This document shows, piece by piece, positions 19,408 through 29,114 of a stretch of 64,000 nucleotides of DNA; the first letter of the stretch is position 1, and every line of letters begins with the position of its first letter. Both the position numbers and the translations under genes were made by a program. The stretch covers positions 62,001 through 126,000 of the forward strand of contig NZ_GL883880.1 in the NCBI RefSeq assembly GCF_000205165.1, read 5' to 3'. The DNA is from Paraprevotella xylaniphila YIT 11841. Lineage in GTDB: Bacteria; Bacteroidota; Bacteroidia; Bacteroidales; Bacteroidaceae. Below the pieces are notes generated by a model. That model saw only the letters and a program-made list of their open reading frames with translations, was not told the origin of the DNA and made no database searches.

Positions 19408-20322
19408 CTATTCCAAATTCGGGTTCTTTTCATGGGGGTTGTATTTTCCGTCAGTTGCCGATTGCGATTTGGCTTTCCTGCGGTATTCGTTAGGTGTCAT
19501 GCCGGTAATCTTCTTGAAAACCCTGTTGAAATAAGAGAAGTCCTCGAAACCGACCAGATAGGAAGTTTGTTTTACCGGAAGGTCGTTCGTGACAAGCAAT
19601 AACTGAGCTTTTTCTATTTTGCGTTGAATGATGAAATTGGCAGGAGTCGTTCCCGTTTCCTTTTTGAAGATACGGATAAAGTAGTTTTTAGATACACATA
19701 ATGTTTCTGCCACTTTGTCGATGCAGAGGTCGTCCGAAATGTGATTGCGGATATAGGTGATGGCTTTTCTTATCCGGTCGTCCGTCACCACGGATTTAAT
19801 ATGAGCCGTTCTGAAAAAGGGGGCAAGCAATTGGTAGACAATACCGCGCGAAATCATTTTGTTATAAAGCGGCCTCTGTTTGTTCTTTAATAAGTTGGAT
19901 GCCAATGTGGAACTGTTGTCATAAGTAGTGGGATCGGATTTGCTCAACTTCATCGTCGGATTCAAGGAGTATAGTTCCTGGAAGATAGAACGTTCAAGGG
20001 AACCGGCCTGGATTTCCTCCGGCAGGATCCAATCTTCCAAGAACAAGCTTTTGGCCTGAGGGTCTTCATAAATGTGGGCATAGTAATGGGCAAAAGATGA
20101 GGTGCATTCATAACTGTGCGTAGTAAATGCGGGAATAAAGTACATGTGCCCTTCGCGAAGCTGCACGGTATGGTCGGGCAATATGACTTTGGCCGTACCT
20201 TCTATGACATAATAAAGGCGAGCAAAAGGGCTGCTCACGTTTTTCCAATTCCAATCTGCATTATGCAGGGCCAGTCCCACATTAAGGACAAAAGGGTGAA
20301 AATTGTCTATGTTAAATTCCAT
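19408..20322 (-). CDS. AraC family transcriptional regulator
   Basis: 304 residues. N-terminal cupin-like sugar-sensing domain (HTVQLREGHMYFIPAFTTHSYEC near residue 65) and a C-terminal double helix-turn-helix of the AraC type (about 200-300; CVSKNYFIRIFKKETG and GFEDFSYFNRVFKKITGMTPNEYRR). It is divergent from the oxidoreductase operon, with a perfect 14-bp inverted repeat between them, so it is the likely regulator of that operon. The start at 20322 (MEFNIDNFHPF) was preferred; two upstream in-frame ATGs (20361, 20376) would add 13-18 residues of no family similarity. Confidence 0.9.
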   Translation of the reverse strand: MEFNIDNFHPFVLNVGLALHNADWNWKNVSSPFARLYYVIEGTAKVILPDHTVQLREGHMYFIPAFTTHSYECTSSFAHYYAHIYEDPQAKSLFLEDWILPEEIQAGSLERSIFQELYSLNPTMKLSKSDPTTYDNSSTLASNLLKNKQRPLYNKMISRGIVYQLLAPFFRTAHIKSVVTDDRIRKAITYIRNHISDDLCIDKVAETLCVSKNYFIRIFKKETGTTPANFIIQRKIEKAQLLLVTNDLPVKQTSYLVGFEDFSYFNRVFKKITGMTPNEYRRKAKSQSATDGKYNPHEKNPNLE

Positions 20323-20421
20323 GGCGTATAAAATGAATTCAAAGATGGTAATAATATTCATTATTTTGCCCCCCAACAGTTAAATTATCATAAAACAGTT
20401 TTGTCCTATAAGATTTAGCCG

Positions 20422-20465
20422 ATATTGTTCTTATTAAAGGCTATAAAGTCCAATAAGAACAATAT
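20422..20465. promoter_or_regulatory. candidate AraC-regulator operator (14-bp perfect inverted repeat)
   Basis: ATATTGTTCTTATT (20422-20435) and its exact complement (20452-20465) with a 16-base spacer, 9 bases upstream of the -7 box at 20475. It sits in the 224-base gap between the divergent AraC gene and the catabolic operon. Inference: regulator binding site. Confidence 0.55.
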
Positions 20466-20474
20466 GTTTTCACC

Positions 20475-20482
20475 TACTTTTG
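20475..20482 (+). promoter_or_regulatory. -7 promoter element of the catabolic operon
   Basis: TACTTTTG matches TAnnTTTG; no TTTG at the -33 position, which is usual for promoters that need an activator. 64 bases before the first gene. Confidence 0.5.
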
Positions 20483-20546
20483 CATAAGCTATTTATGGTG
20501 CAAACAACATGATGAAAGAAATGACATCAATAAAAAAGATTCTATT

Positions 20547-21479
20547 ATGAAATATTCATATTTAGGAAAAACGGGAATGAAAGTGCCCGTATTGAGTTTT
20601 GGTGCCTCTTCATTGGGAGGTGTGTTTCGCTCTGTCAGCGAAGCAGAAGCGATTCGTGCCGTATTTACGGCGATAGAACATGGTATGACCTTCATCGACG
20701 TGTCGCCTTATTACGGTCACACGAAAGCCGAGACGGTATTGGGAGGGGCTCTGACGGAATTGCCGCGGGAATCGTTCCTCTTGTCTACCAAAGTCGGACG
20801 TTACGGTGCAAATGGGGTGAACCTTTGGGACTATTCCGCTCAAAGGACTCTGGAAAGCGTTTTTGAAAGCATGGAACGGCTGCATGTGGACTACATCGAC
20901 CTTATTAATGTGCATGACATAGAGTTTGCAGATCTTTCCCAAGTAATAAACGAGACCTTGCCGACATTGGTGGAACTACGGGAGAAAGGACTCGTTGGCC
21001 ATGTAGGAATCACCGACCTGCAGCTCGAAAACCTGAAATGGGTCATCGACCGTGTGCCGGAGGGGACAGTGGAAAGCGTGCTCAATTTTTGCCATTATTC
21101 GTTAAACGATGACCGGTTAGCCGATTTCTTGGATTACTTCGAGGCAAAAGGAATCGGAGTCATCAACGCATCTCCATTCTCTATGGGGTTGTTGTCGCAG
21201 CGTGGTGTACCGGAATGGCATCCGGCTCCGGCTGCATTGGTCGAAGCTTGCCGCAAAGCCTCGGACTATTGTCTGTCACAGGGTTATCCTATAGAAAAGT
21301 TAGCGATTCAGTTTTCGGTCAGCAATCCTCGTATTGGTACCACCCTTTTCAGTTCTGCCAATCCGGACAACGTGCTCAAGAATATACAATATATCGAGGA
21401 GCCGATAGATTGGGATTTGGTAGCTAAAGTGAAAGAAATCATCGGAGACCAACAACGTGTAACGTGGAAAAACACATAA
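20547..21479 (+). CDS. aldo/keto reductase, probable L-galactose (or L-fucose) dehydrogenase
   Basis: 310 residues. NAD(P)-dependent aldose 1-dehydrogenase type of the AKR superfamily. The catalytic tetrad is present: Asp51 and Tyr56 (FIDVSPYYG), Lys82 (LLSTK) and His123 (LINVHD). The close resemblance is to the plant L-galactose dehydrogenase / L-fucose dehydrogenase group, which oxidises the aldose to a lactone. Next genes encode a lactonase-like amidohydrolase and an L-galactonate-type dehydrogenase, which favours L-galactose as substrate. First gene of the operon; 12-base gap to the next. Confidence 0.85.
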   Translation: MKYSYLGKTGMKVPVLSFGASSLGGVFRSVSEAEAIRAVFTAIEHGMTFIDVSPYYGHTKAETVLGGALTELPRESFLLSTKVGRYGANGVNLWDYSAQRTLESVFESMERLHVDYIDLINVHDIEFADLSQVINETLPTLVELREKGLVGHVGITDLQLENLKWVIDRVPEGTVESVLNFCHYSLNDDRLADFLDYFEAKGIGVINASPFSMGLLSQRGVPEWHPAPAALVEACRKASDYCLSQGYPIEKLAIQFSVSNPRIGTTLFSSANPDNVLKNIQYIEEPIDWDLVAKVKEIIGDQQRVTWKNT

Positions 21480-21491
21480 AACCGGAAAGAG

Positions 21492-22415
21492 ATGGAATAT
21501 ACAATCATTGATGCCCATTCCCATTTATGGCTCAGACAAGATACCGAAGTCGACGGGCTGCCCATCCGCACCCTCTCGGGAGGCAAATCGCTTTTCATGG
21601 GAGAAGTCCGGCAAATGCTCCCGCCTTTTATGACGGACGGAAGAAACACTGCTGAAGTGTTCCTCTCCAACATGGACTATGCACAAGTCAGTGCCGCCGT
21701 GGTCACACAAGAATATATCGACGGCATACAGAACGATTACCTGATGGACGTACAGGCCCGTTACCCGAATCGCTTTTTGGTATGCGGTTTGTGCGAGTTC
21801 CGCAAACCGGGATTTCTGGTGCAGGCCAATGAACTGATAGGGAAAGGATTCAAGGCCATCAAGGTTCCGGCCAACCGCTTGGTTTTGTCCACAGGCAGGA
21901 TTCCGTTGAACGGCGACGAAATGATGGCCATGTTCCACCTCATGGAGGGACACCGGATCATCCTGTCGATAGACATGTTGGAAGGCGACACCCAAGTGGA
22001 GGAGTTGAGAGACGTGATTACGGAATGCCCGGATCTGAAGATTGCCATCGGACATTTCGGGATGGTGACTTTTCCCGGTTGGATGGAACAAATCAAATTG
22101 GCACGTTATCCCAACGTATTCATAGAGTCCGGTGGCATCACATGGCTTTTCAACGATGAGTTTTATCCTTTCAAAGGAGCCGTGCGTGCCATCCGAGAAG
22201 CTGCCGGACTCGTCGGGATGGAAAAATTGATGTGGGGATCGGACTATCCGCGCACCATCACGGCGATAACCTATCGCATGTCCTACGACTTTGTTGTAAA
22301 GAGCAATGAGCTGAGCGATGAGGAAAAATCCCTGTTCTTGGGAGGCAATGCAAAAACTTTCTACGGCTTCGGTGCCTTGCCCGTATTACCTTATATTAAA
22401 AACATGTCAGAATGA
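21492..22415 (+). CDS. amidohydrolase family protein, probable sugar lactonase
   Basis: 307 residues. TIM-barrel metal hydrolase of the amidohydrolase-2 group: HSH motif at residues 9-11 (IIDAHSHLW), further His in IAIGHFG, and the C-terminal LMWGSDYPR Asp. This group includes L-fuconolactonase and 4-sulfomuconolactonase. Between an aldose dehydrogenase and an aldonate dehydrogenase gene, the likely reaction is opening of L-galactonolactone (inference). Overlaps the next gene by four bases (ATGA at 22412). Confidence 0.82.
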   Translation: MEYTIIDAHSHLWLRQDTEVDGLPIRTLSGGKSLFMGEVRQMLPPFMTDGRNTAEVFLSNMDYAQVSAAVVTQEYIDGIQNDYLMDVQARYPNRFLVCGLCEFRKPGFLVQANELIGKGFKAIKVPANRLVLSTGRIPLNGDEMMAMFHLMEGHRIILSIDMLEGDTQVEELRDVITECPDLKIAIGHFGMVTFPGWMEQIKLARYPNVFIESGGITWLFNDEFYPFKGAVRAIREAAGLVGMEKLMWGSDYPRTITAITYRMSYDFVVKSNELSDEEKSLFLGGNAKTFYGFGALPVLPYIKNMSE

Positions 22416-23428
22416 AAGCATTTCAGATTATATCGCCGCTTCATACGGCTTTAAAGGAAATAGAAGCGCCTGCCTGCCGGACGGGCGAAGTATTGTTACG
22501 TATCCGTTATGTGGGTTTCTGCGGCTCAGACCTCAACACCTATTTGGGGCGGAACCCGATGGTACGGATGCCTGTCATCCCCGGCCATGAAGTGGGCGCT
22601 ACGATAGAAGCTGTGGGCACGGATGTCCCCGACTTTCTGCGCCCGGGACAGAATGTCACCGTCAATCCTTACACGAATTGCGGCAAGTGTGCCTCTTGCC
22701 GTAACGGGCGAGTCAATGCTTGTGAACATAACGAGACTTTTGGCGTACAACGGGATGGCACCATGACGGAATTCGTGGCCGTGCCTTGGCAGAAAGTCGT
22801 AACGGCCGACGGGCTTTCCGCCCGCGACTGTGCTTTAGTGGAACCCATGAGCGTGGGCTTCCATGCCGTGTCGCGTGCTCAAATTACGGACATAGACACG
22901 GTCATGGTCATCGGCTGCGGCATGATTGGCTTGGGGGCTATTGTCCGTGCAGCCCTGAGAGGGGCAAAGGTAATTGCCGTGGATTTGGATGACGAAAAGC
23001 TTGAGGTGGCGCGTTCCTTGGGGGCTACCTGCCTTCTCAATTCCAAAACGGAGGACGTGCATGCCCGGCTGATGGAATACACCGGAGGCTTAGGCCCGGA
23101 CGTAGTGATTGAGGCTGTGGGCAGTGCGCCGACATACGTCATGGCCGTTCAGGAAGTATCCTTCACCGGACGTGTAGTGTACATCGGATATGCCAAAAGC
23201 GATGTTTCTTTCCAGACGAAGTTGTTCGTGCAGAAGGAGTTGGACATACGTGGTTCGAGAAACGCATTACCGGAAGATTTTCGCGCCGTGGTCCGTTATT
23301 TGCAACAAGGACGCTGCCCGGTGGACAAGCTCGTTACCCGTGAGGTCTCCCTTGAACAAGCCGGGAAAGCATTACAGCAGTGGGCGGATGAACCGTCTAA
23401 GGTTTTCCGAATCTTGGTGAAGTTTTAA
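22412..23428 (+). CDS. Zn-dependent alcohol dehydrogenase, probable L-galactonate 5-dehydrogenase
   Basis: 338 residues, medium-chain dehydrogenase/reductase. Catalytic zinc ligands in GFCGSD and GHEVG, structural zinc cysteines in CGKCASCRNGRVNAC (about residues 90-104), and a Rossmann motif VIGCGMIGLGA near 168. It resembles the RspB/YjjN group; E. coli YjjN (LgoD) oxidises L-galactonate to D-tagaturonate. With uxaB and uxaA downstream, that reaction would feed directly into the next step. Start overlaps the lactonase stop. Confidence 0.85.
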   Translation: MKAFQIISPLHTALKEIEAPACRTGEVLLRIRYVGFCGSDLNTYLGRNPMVRMPVIPGHEVGATIEAVGTDVPDFLRPGQNVTVNPYTNCGKCASCRNGRVNACEHNETFGVQRDGTMTEFVAVPWQKVVTADGLSARDCALVEPMSVGFHAVSRAQITDIDTVMVIGCGMIGLGAIVRAALRGAKVIAVDLDDEKLEVARSLGATCLLNSKTEDVHARLMEYTGGLGPDVVIEAVGSAPTYVMAVQEVSFTGRVVYIGYAKSDVSFQTKLFVQKELDIRGSRNALPEDFRAVVRYLQQGRCPVDKLVTREVSLEQAGKALQQWADEPSKVFRILVKF

Positions 23429-23459
23429 AAAGATTTACATTCATCTAAATGTTGGATTT

Positions 23460-26078
23460 ATGTATAAAAGAAATATTCAATTATATATAATGAGAACCAT
23501 TTGTATCATTTGTTTGCTAGTACATGTACTGTGCTTTCAAACAGCTTGTACAATTCTCAGTGAGACTCCCCGCGAAACAACCAACATCAATAATACTTGG
23601 AAGTACGCCCAAGGCGATTACACAGGAGCTGAACAAGTAGATTATGATGACAGCTGTTGGGAAAACATTGGTATTCCTCATTCTTTCAGCATACCCTACT
23701 TTATGGCAAAAGATTTCTATGTGGGGTATGGGTGGTATCGGAAACATTTGCAACTGGATGAAAAGGATTTGACGAAAAAGCTCTTCTTGGAGTTTGACGG
23801 TGTGTTCCAAGATGCGGAAGTTTTTGTTAACGGGAAATTAGCAGGCAGGCATGTGGGAGGATATACGGGCTTCTCAATAAATATCTCTGATTGTGCAAAG
23901 GTTGGTGATAACATGGTAGCGGTTCGGGTAAATAATTTATGGCAACCGGATGTAGCCCCCCGGGCAGGCGAACATGTATTCAGTGGAGGTATTTATCGCA
24001 ATGTACGGTTAGTGAAAAAAACTCCCGTACACATTGCTTGGTATGGTACGTTTGTAACCACTCCGGAGTTGGAGGAACAGGATGGAAAAAGCTCATCGGT
24101 AAAAATTGAAACGGAATTGTGTAATGACAGCGATGAATCAGGAACCTACCGCTTGGAAACGCGTATTCTCAATGAATGGGGAGAAGAAGTGGCGGTAACG
24201 GAAACCACGGGAAGATTGGCCGCTAACGAGTGTAAGGTGTGGATGCAACAGACAGAACCGATTCAGGAACCTAAACTGTGGACACCTCAGACCCCTATCC
24301 TGTACAAAGCGGTTAGTTCGCTCTATAAAGATGATGAGTTACTGGACTGTATGGAAACTCCGTTTGGTTTCCGATGGCTCAAATGGACAGCCGACAAAGG
24401 TTTCTTTCTAAACGGTAATCGCTTGGTTATTCAAGGTGCCAATGTGCATCAAGATCAGGCCGGTTGGGGAGACGCTGTGACGGAAAGTGCCGCCCGGCGG
24501 GATGTGGCGATGGTAAAGGAGGCCGGATTTAACTTTATCCGTGGCTCACATTATCCACATGCTCCGTTTTTTGTTCAGGCTTGCGATGAACTGGGTCTTC
24601 TGTTCTGGTCGGAAGCTCCTTTTTGGGGCATAGGTGGATATGGAGAGGACGGTTCATGGAGTAGTAGTGCCTATCCGGTGGATAAAACTCATACGGCTGC
24701 ATTCGAAGAAAGTGCCTTGCTGCAATTAGAGGAGATGATACGCATTCACCGTAACCATCCGTCCATTGTGGCGTGGAGTGTGTGTAATGAAGCCTTCTTC
24801 ACCGCCCCGGAGGCTATGGATGGCATGCGCGGATTGTTGCGGAAAATGGTAAATCGAGTTCATCAGTTAGATCCGACACGTCTAGCAGCCATTGGAGGCG
24901 CCCAACGTCCTATCGGGGAAGGACGCATTGACCATATCGGAGATGTGGCAGGCTATAATGGTGACGGGGCCATTATTCCTGACTTCCAAAATCCGGGCAT
25001 TCCCAACATTGTTTCCGAATATGGTTCCGAAATCTCGTCAGACCGCCCTGGAGAATATAACGCGAAGTGGGGATGCATAAAGCAGAATGAAGGGTGGAAA
25101 GGGTATCCTTGGCGCAGCGGACAAGTTAGTTGGTGTGCTTTTGACCACGGCAGCATAGCCGGAAGCATGATGGCCAAGTTGGGCATTATCGATTATTTCC
25201 GCATTCCAAAACGTTACTGGTACTGGTATCGCAATGAATATGCAGGTATTGCTCCACCGGAATGGCCGATAGATAGTGCGGCTGCAAAACTGAAATTGGA
25301 AGCTAGTGGTACGATTGTAAAAACGGACGGCACGGACGATGTACAGTTGTTGGTTACGGTATGTGACGTTTCGGGCAAATGGGTCAGCCAGTCGCCCGAC
25401 GTGGAATTGCGTATTGTATCTGGTCCGGGTGAGTTCCCAACAGGACGTTCCATCCGTTTTGAGGCTGACAGCGACATCCGCATCATGGATGGGCAAGCCG
25501 CTATCGCCATGCGTTCCTACTATGCAGGCAAAACTATAGTAGAAGCCACGTCCGAAGGTTTGGAACCGGCACGGATTACGATTACGTTTAAGGGTGGTGA
25601 GGAATATAAAGAAGGAGTAACTCCGATAGTAGAACGTCCCTATAAACGTTATGTACGTGAGGGGAAGACGGAGGTTATACAAACTTTCGGGCGAAACAAT
25701 CCTACTATTACCAGCAGCAACGCAAATGAACATACTCCCGGCATGGCTTCCGATGGAAATATTCGGACTTATTGGAAGGCTTCAGCGGAGGATAAATCGC
25801 CTTTCTGGACAGTGAATACGGAAAAGGGCTTGCAATTAAAGGAAATCCAACTGCATTTCCCCGATGAAGCGGCTCGCCGCTATATAGTGGAGGCATCACA
25901 TGATAACAACACATGGGAAGTACTCTGTGACAAGAGTCAGAATACGCAGGCGGAACAGAACCTGTTGTTGTCATTCTCTGAGGAAGTCCCTACCGGCCGT
26001 TTTGTCCGTATCCGTTTTTTGGAAAACGACAAGGCTGCATTGACGGAAGTGATTGTGAAAGGGATTGTTTTGGAATAA
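23460..26078 (+). CDS. GH2 glycoside hydrolase lipoprotein with C-terminal F5/8 type C domain
   Basis: 872 residues. A lipoprotein signal ends at FQTAC (Cys30). Domains in order: GH2 sugar-binding jelly roll (about 45-200), immunoglobulin-like (about 200-310), catalytic barrel with acid/base Glu444 (SVCNEA) and nucleophile Glu520 (VSEYGSE), another beta domain, and a discoidin-like carbohydrate-binding domain (about 740-872). GH2 members include beta-galactosidase, beta-glucuronidase and beta-galacturonidase; the specificity is not readable. Visibly more AT-rich than its neighbours. An ATG at 23490 (MRTICIICLL) would give a tidier signal peptide and is an equal candidate start. Stands within the L-galactose-type operon. 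Confidence 0.88.
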   Translation: MYKRNIQLYIMRTICIICLLVHVLCFQTACTILSETPRETTNINNTWKYAQGDYTGAEQVDYDDSCWENIGIPHSFSIPYFMAKDFYVGYGWYRKHLQLDEKDLTKKLFLEFDGVFQDAEVFVNGKLAGRHVGGYTGFSINISDCAKVGDNMVAVRVNNLWQPDVAPRAGEHVFSGGIYRNVRLVKKTPVHIAWYGTFVTTPELEEQDGKSSSVKIETELCNDSDESGTYRLETRILNEWGEEVAVTETTGRLAANECKVWMQQTEPIQEPKLWTPQTPILYKAVSSLYKDDELLDCMETPFGFRWLKWTADKGFFLNGNRLVIQGANVHQDQAGWGDAVTESAARRDVAMVKEAGFNFIRGSHYPHAPFFVQACDELGLLFWSEAPFWGIGGYGEDGSWSSSAYPVDKTHTAAFEESALLQLEEMIRIHRNHPSIVAWSVCNEAFFTAPEAMDGMRGLLRKMVNRVHQLDPTRLAAIGGAQRPIGEGRIDHIGDVAGYNGDGAIIPDFQNPGIPNIVSEYGSEISSDRPGEYNAKWGCIKQNEGWKGYPWRSGQVSWCAFDHGSIAGSMMAKLGIIDYFRIPKRYWYWYRNEYAGIAPPEWPIDSAAAKLKLEASGTIVKTDGTDDVQLLVTVCDVSGKWVSQSPDVELRIVSGPGEFPTGRSIRFEADSDIRIMDGQAAIAMRSYYAGKTIVEATSEGLEPARITITFKGGEEYKEGVTPIVERPYKRYVREGKTEVIQTFGRNNPTITSSNANEHTPGMASDGNIRTYWKASAEDKSPFWTVNTEKGLQLKEIQLHFPDEAARRYIVEASHDNNTWEVLCDKSQNTQAEQNLLLSFSEEVPTGRFVRIRFLENDKAALTEVIVKGIVLE

Positions 26079-26110
26079 GAGAAATACAGGTCAATTAAAT
26101 AAATGTATCT

Positions 26111-27556
26111 ATGTTGGAATTGAATAAAACAACGGCCTCCAAGAGTGAAAGGCCAGAGAGAATCATACAGTTTGGCGAAGGCAATTTCCTGCGCGCTTTC
26201 GTGGATTGGATTATATCAAATATGAATGAGCGCAGTAACTTTAACGGCAGCGTGGTCGTGGTGCAACCTATCGAAAAGGGCATGGTGGATGTGCTCAACC
26301 GGCAGGATGGCCTTTACCACGTCAACCTGCAAGGGCTTGAAAACGGGCAGGTGGTAAACTCATACCGCCTGATAGATGTCATCAGCCGTGCGCTTAACCC
26401 CTATAGCCACTTTGACGAGTATATGAAACTGGCCGAGCAACCGGAAATTCGTTTTGTCGTTTCCAATACGACCGAGGCCGGCATCGCATTCGATCCGGCT
26501 TGCAGGCTCGACGACCGTCCGGCTGCCTCTTACCCCGGAAAACTGACGCAACTGCTCTACCATCGTTTCCGTCATTTCCGTGGCGACAAAAGCAAGGGGC
26601 TGCTTATTTTTCCCTGCGAGTTGATTTTCCAGAACGGGCATCATCTGAAAAGAATCATCCGACAATATATCGACCTCTGGCAGCTTGGCGAGGATTTTGC
26701 GGCATGGTTCGAAGGGGCATGCGGCGTGTATGCCACGTTGGTGGACCGTATCGTGCCGGGCTTTCCCCGTAAGCACATCGAAGAGATTCAGGAAAGGCTG
26801 CAATACAAAGACCAGCTCGTCGTACAGGGCGAGGCATTCCACCTTTGGGTCATCGAAGCTCCGGAAAATGTGGCGCAGGAGTTTCCGGCTGCGGAATGCG
26901 GCCTGAACGTACGTTTTGTGCCCGACGAAGAACCTTACCACCGGAGAAAGGTGACCTTGCTGAACGGGCCTCATACGCTACTCTCCCCCGTGGCATATCT
27001 TTCCGGAGTAGACATCGTGCGTGATGCCTGCCAAGACCCGGACGTGGGGCGGTATATCCACAAAGTGATGTTCGACGAACTCATCGAGACGATAGACTTG
27101 CCACAGGAAGAACTCCGGACGTTTGCCAACAGCGTGATGGAACGGTTTACCAACCCGTTTGTAGACCATCAGGTCACGTCCATCATGCTGAACGCCTTCC
27201 CTAAGTTCGCCACGCGAGATTTGCCGGGACTGAAAGAATACCTCAGGCGCAAAGGCACGCTCCCGTCCGGAATCGTGTTCGGCCTGGCAGCCCTGATTAT
27301 TTATTATAAAGGTGGCAGCCGCGAGGATGGTACTCCGATTGTCCCGTCCGACTCCCCCGACATCATGGCACACGTGGCCTGCTTGTGGCAGGACGGCGAC
27401 GAGCAAAAGGTGGCCACTGGCGTGTTGGAACGTACGGATTGGTGGGGTGAAGATTTGAACCGGATACCCGGATTGGGCGGACTCTTGGCACGTTACCTGA
27501 AAGACATCCGCTTACAGGGCATGCGGGAGGCACTGAAACACATGTTGGATTCATAG
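26111..27556 (+). CDS. uxaB: tagaturonate reductase (altronate oxidoreductase)
   Basis: 481 residues. Mannitol dehydrogenase family; reduces D-tagaturonate to D-altronate with NADH. N-terminal Rossmann-type start IIQFGEGNFLRAFVDW (residues 18-33); KVTLLNGPHTLLSPVAYLSG (near 280) contains the substrate-site Lys, Asn and His. Usual length. Ten bases before uxaA, matching the common uxaB-uxaA pairing. No uxaC (uronate isomerase) in the window. Confidence 0.95.
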   Translation: MLELNKTTASKSERPERIIQFGEGNFLRAFVDWIISNMNERSNFNGSVVVVQPIEKGMVDVLNRQDGLYHVNLQGLENGQVVNSYRLIDVISRALNPYSHFDEYMKLAEQPEIRFVVSNTTEAGIAFDPACRLDDRPAASYPGKLTQLLYHRFRHFRGDKSKGLLIFPCELIFQNGHHLKRIIRQYIDLWQLGEDFAAWFEGACGVYATLVDRIVPGFPRKHIEEIQERLQYKDQLVVQGEAFHLWVIEAPENVAQEFPAAECGLNVRFVPDEEPYHRRKVTLLNGPHTLLSPVAYLSGVDIVRDACQDPDVGRYIHKVMFDELIETIDLPQEELRTFANSVMERFTNPFVDHQVTSIMLNAFPKFATRDLPGLKEYLRRKGTLPSGIVFGLAALIIYYKGGSREDGTPIVPSDSPDIMAHVACLWQDGDEQKVATGVLERTDWWGEDLNRIPGLGGLLARYLKDIRLQGMREALKHMLDS

Positions 27557-27565
27557 GATTTCTTT

Positions 27566-29053
27566 ATGTTGAAATATATTATCATTCATCCGGCGGACAA
27601 TGTGGCCGTGGCTTTGCAACCGTTGGAGGAGGGAGAAAGCATCACATACGGGAGCACGATTGTCAAGGTGAGGGAGCAGGTTCCGGCCGGCCATAAAGTC
27701 TCGTTCGCCCATATTGCCGCCGGACAGGACGTTATCAAGTATGGCAGCCCCATCGGGCATGCCACGGAAACGATAGAGCCAGGCCGGTGGGTGAACGAGC
27801 GGATGTTGCGTACCAACCTGAAGGGGATATCGGATTACCAGTACCGACCTGTACACATCCCGTGTTACCGCCCCGACCGACTGCAGACTTTCTCGGGGTA
27901 TGCACGCCGGAACGGTGAAGTGGGCATCCGTAACGAATTATGGATTATCCCCACTGTGGGATGCGTCAACGGCGTGGCCGAACGTTTGGCGCGGATGCTC
28001 GAAAAGGAAACCCGTGCCGAAGGAATAGACGGCATCAGGGCTTACACGCATAATTACGGGTGTTCGCAATTAGGAGACGACCACGAGCATACGCGCCTCA
28101 TCCTGCGCGACATGGCACTCCATCCCAATGCCGGCGGCGTGTTGATAATCGGCTTGGGTTGCGAAAACAACCAGCCCGACGCATTCCGTGCCTTACTTGG
28201 AGACTATGACACGGAGCGCATACGCTTTATGGTCTGCCAACACGAGGAGGACGAGATGGAGAGCGGGATGACGATTCTCCGGGATTTATATGCCCGGATG
28301 GTGGGAGACAGCCGGACGGAAGTGCCGATGGGGAAACTGAAAATAGGACTCAAATGCGGAGGTTCCGACGGCTTTTCCGGCATTACGGCCAATCCGCTTT
28401 TAGGATGTTTCTCAGACTACCTCGTGGCACAAGGGGGCACCACGGTGCTTACAGAGGTGCCTGAAATGTTCGGTGCCGAAACGCTTTTGATGGCGCGTTG
28501 CAAGGATGCGGCGGTTTTCCGGAAGACCGTCTCGCTCATCAATGGTTTCAAGGACTATTTCATCAGCCACGGGCAACCGGTCTTCGAGAACCCCTCGCCG
28601 GGAAACAAGGCCGGGGGGATTTCCACCTTGGAAGAAAAGTCATTGGGATGTACGCAGAAATCCGGGACGACTGCCGTGTGCGACGTGTTGGAATATGGAG
28701 AAACCTTGTCTTCTCCGGGACTGAATTTGCTGAGTGCTCCCGGCAACGACCTTGTGGCCAGTACCGCTTTGGCGGCCTCCGGATGCCATATCGTGCTGTT
28801 CACGACCGGACGCGGCACGCCTTTCGGTACGTTTGTGCCCACCGTGAAGATTTCGTCCCACACCGGATTGGCGGAGAAAAAGTCTAATTGGATAGATTTC
28901 AATGCCGGCACGTTACTGGAAGGAGAACCCATGCCACTCGTATTGGAACGCTTCACGTCTTTCGTCCTCGACGTGGCCAGTGGGCGGCAGACGTTGAACG
29001 AAGAGAACGGTTATCACGAAATTGCTATTTTCAAGTCCGGCGTTACCCTGTAA
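27566..29053 (+). CDS. uxaA: altronate dehydratase
   Basis: 495 residues. Dehydrates D-altronate to 2-keto-3-deoxygluconate (KDG). An N-terminal SAF domain (about 1-90, HKVSFAHIAAGQDVIKYGSPIG) and the C-terminal UxaA family domain with GVRNELWIIPTVGCVN-like start, YNYGCSQLGDDH-like metal site, LKCGGSDGFSGITANPLLG and FTTGRGTPFG are visible. Last gene of the operon, followed by a strong terminator. Confidence 0.96.
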   Translation: MLKYIIIHPADNVAVALQPLEEGESITYGSTIVKVREQVPAGHKVSFAHIAAGQDVIKYGSPIGHATETIEPGRWVNERMLRTNLKGISDYQYRPVHIPCYRPDRLQTFSGYARRNGEVGIRNELWIIPTVGCVNGVAERLARMLEKETRAEGIDGIRAYTHNYGCSQLGDDHEHTRLILRDMALHPNAGGVLIIGLGCENNQPDAFRALLGDYDTERIRFMVCQHEEDEMESGMTILRDLYARMVGDSRTEVPMGKLKIGLKCGGSDGFSGITANPLLGCFSDYLVAQGGTTVLTEVPEMFGAETLLMARCKDAAVFRKTVSLINGFKDYFISHGQPVFENPSPGNKAGGISTLEEKSLGCTQKSGTTAVCDVLEYGETLSSPGLNLLSAPGNDLVASTALAASGCHIVLFTTGRGTPFGTFVPTVKISSHTGLAEKKSNWIDFNAGTLLEGEPMPLVLERFTSFVLDVASGRQTLNEENGYHEIAIFKSGVTL

Positions 29054-29064
29054 ACCGGAATTAT

Positions 29065-29102
29065 GCTTCCGGAAGATTTTCGCTTTCCGGAAGCTTTTCT
29101 TT
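29065..29102 (+). terminator. terminator after uxaA
   Basis: GCTTCCGGAA (29065-29074) / TTCCGGAAGC (29085-29094), 10-bp stem, 10-base loop, then TTTTCTTTA. Confidence 0.85.
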
Positions 29103-29114
29103 AAAGAAAAGACT

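Noticed and set aside
20547-23428. L-fucose oxidation as the pathway
   Set aside because: The first two enzymes could fit, but fuconate needs a dehydratase, and the tagaturonate/altronate enzymes downstream would then have no role; kept only as an alternative substrate.
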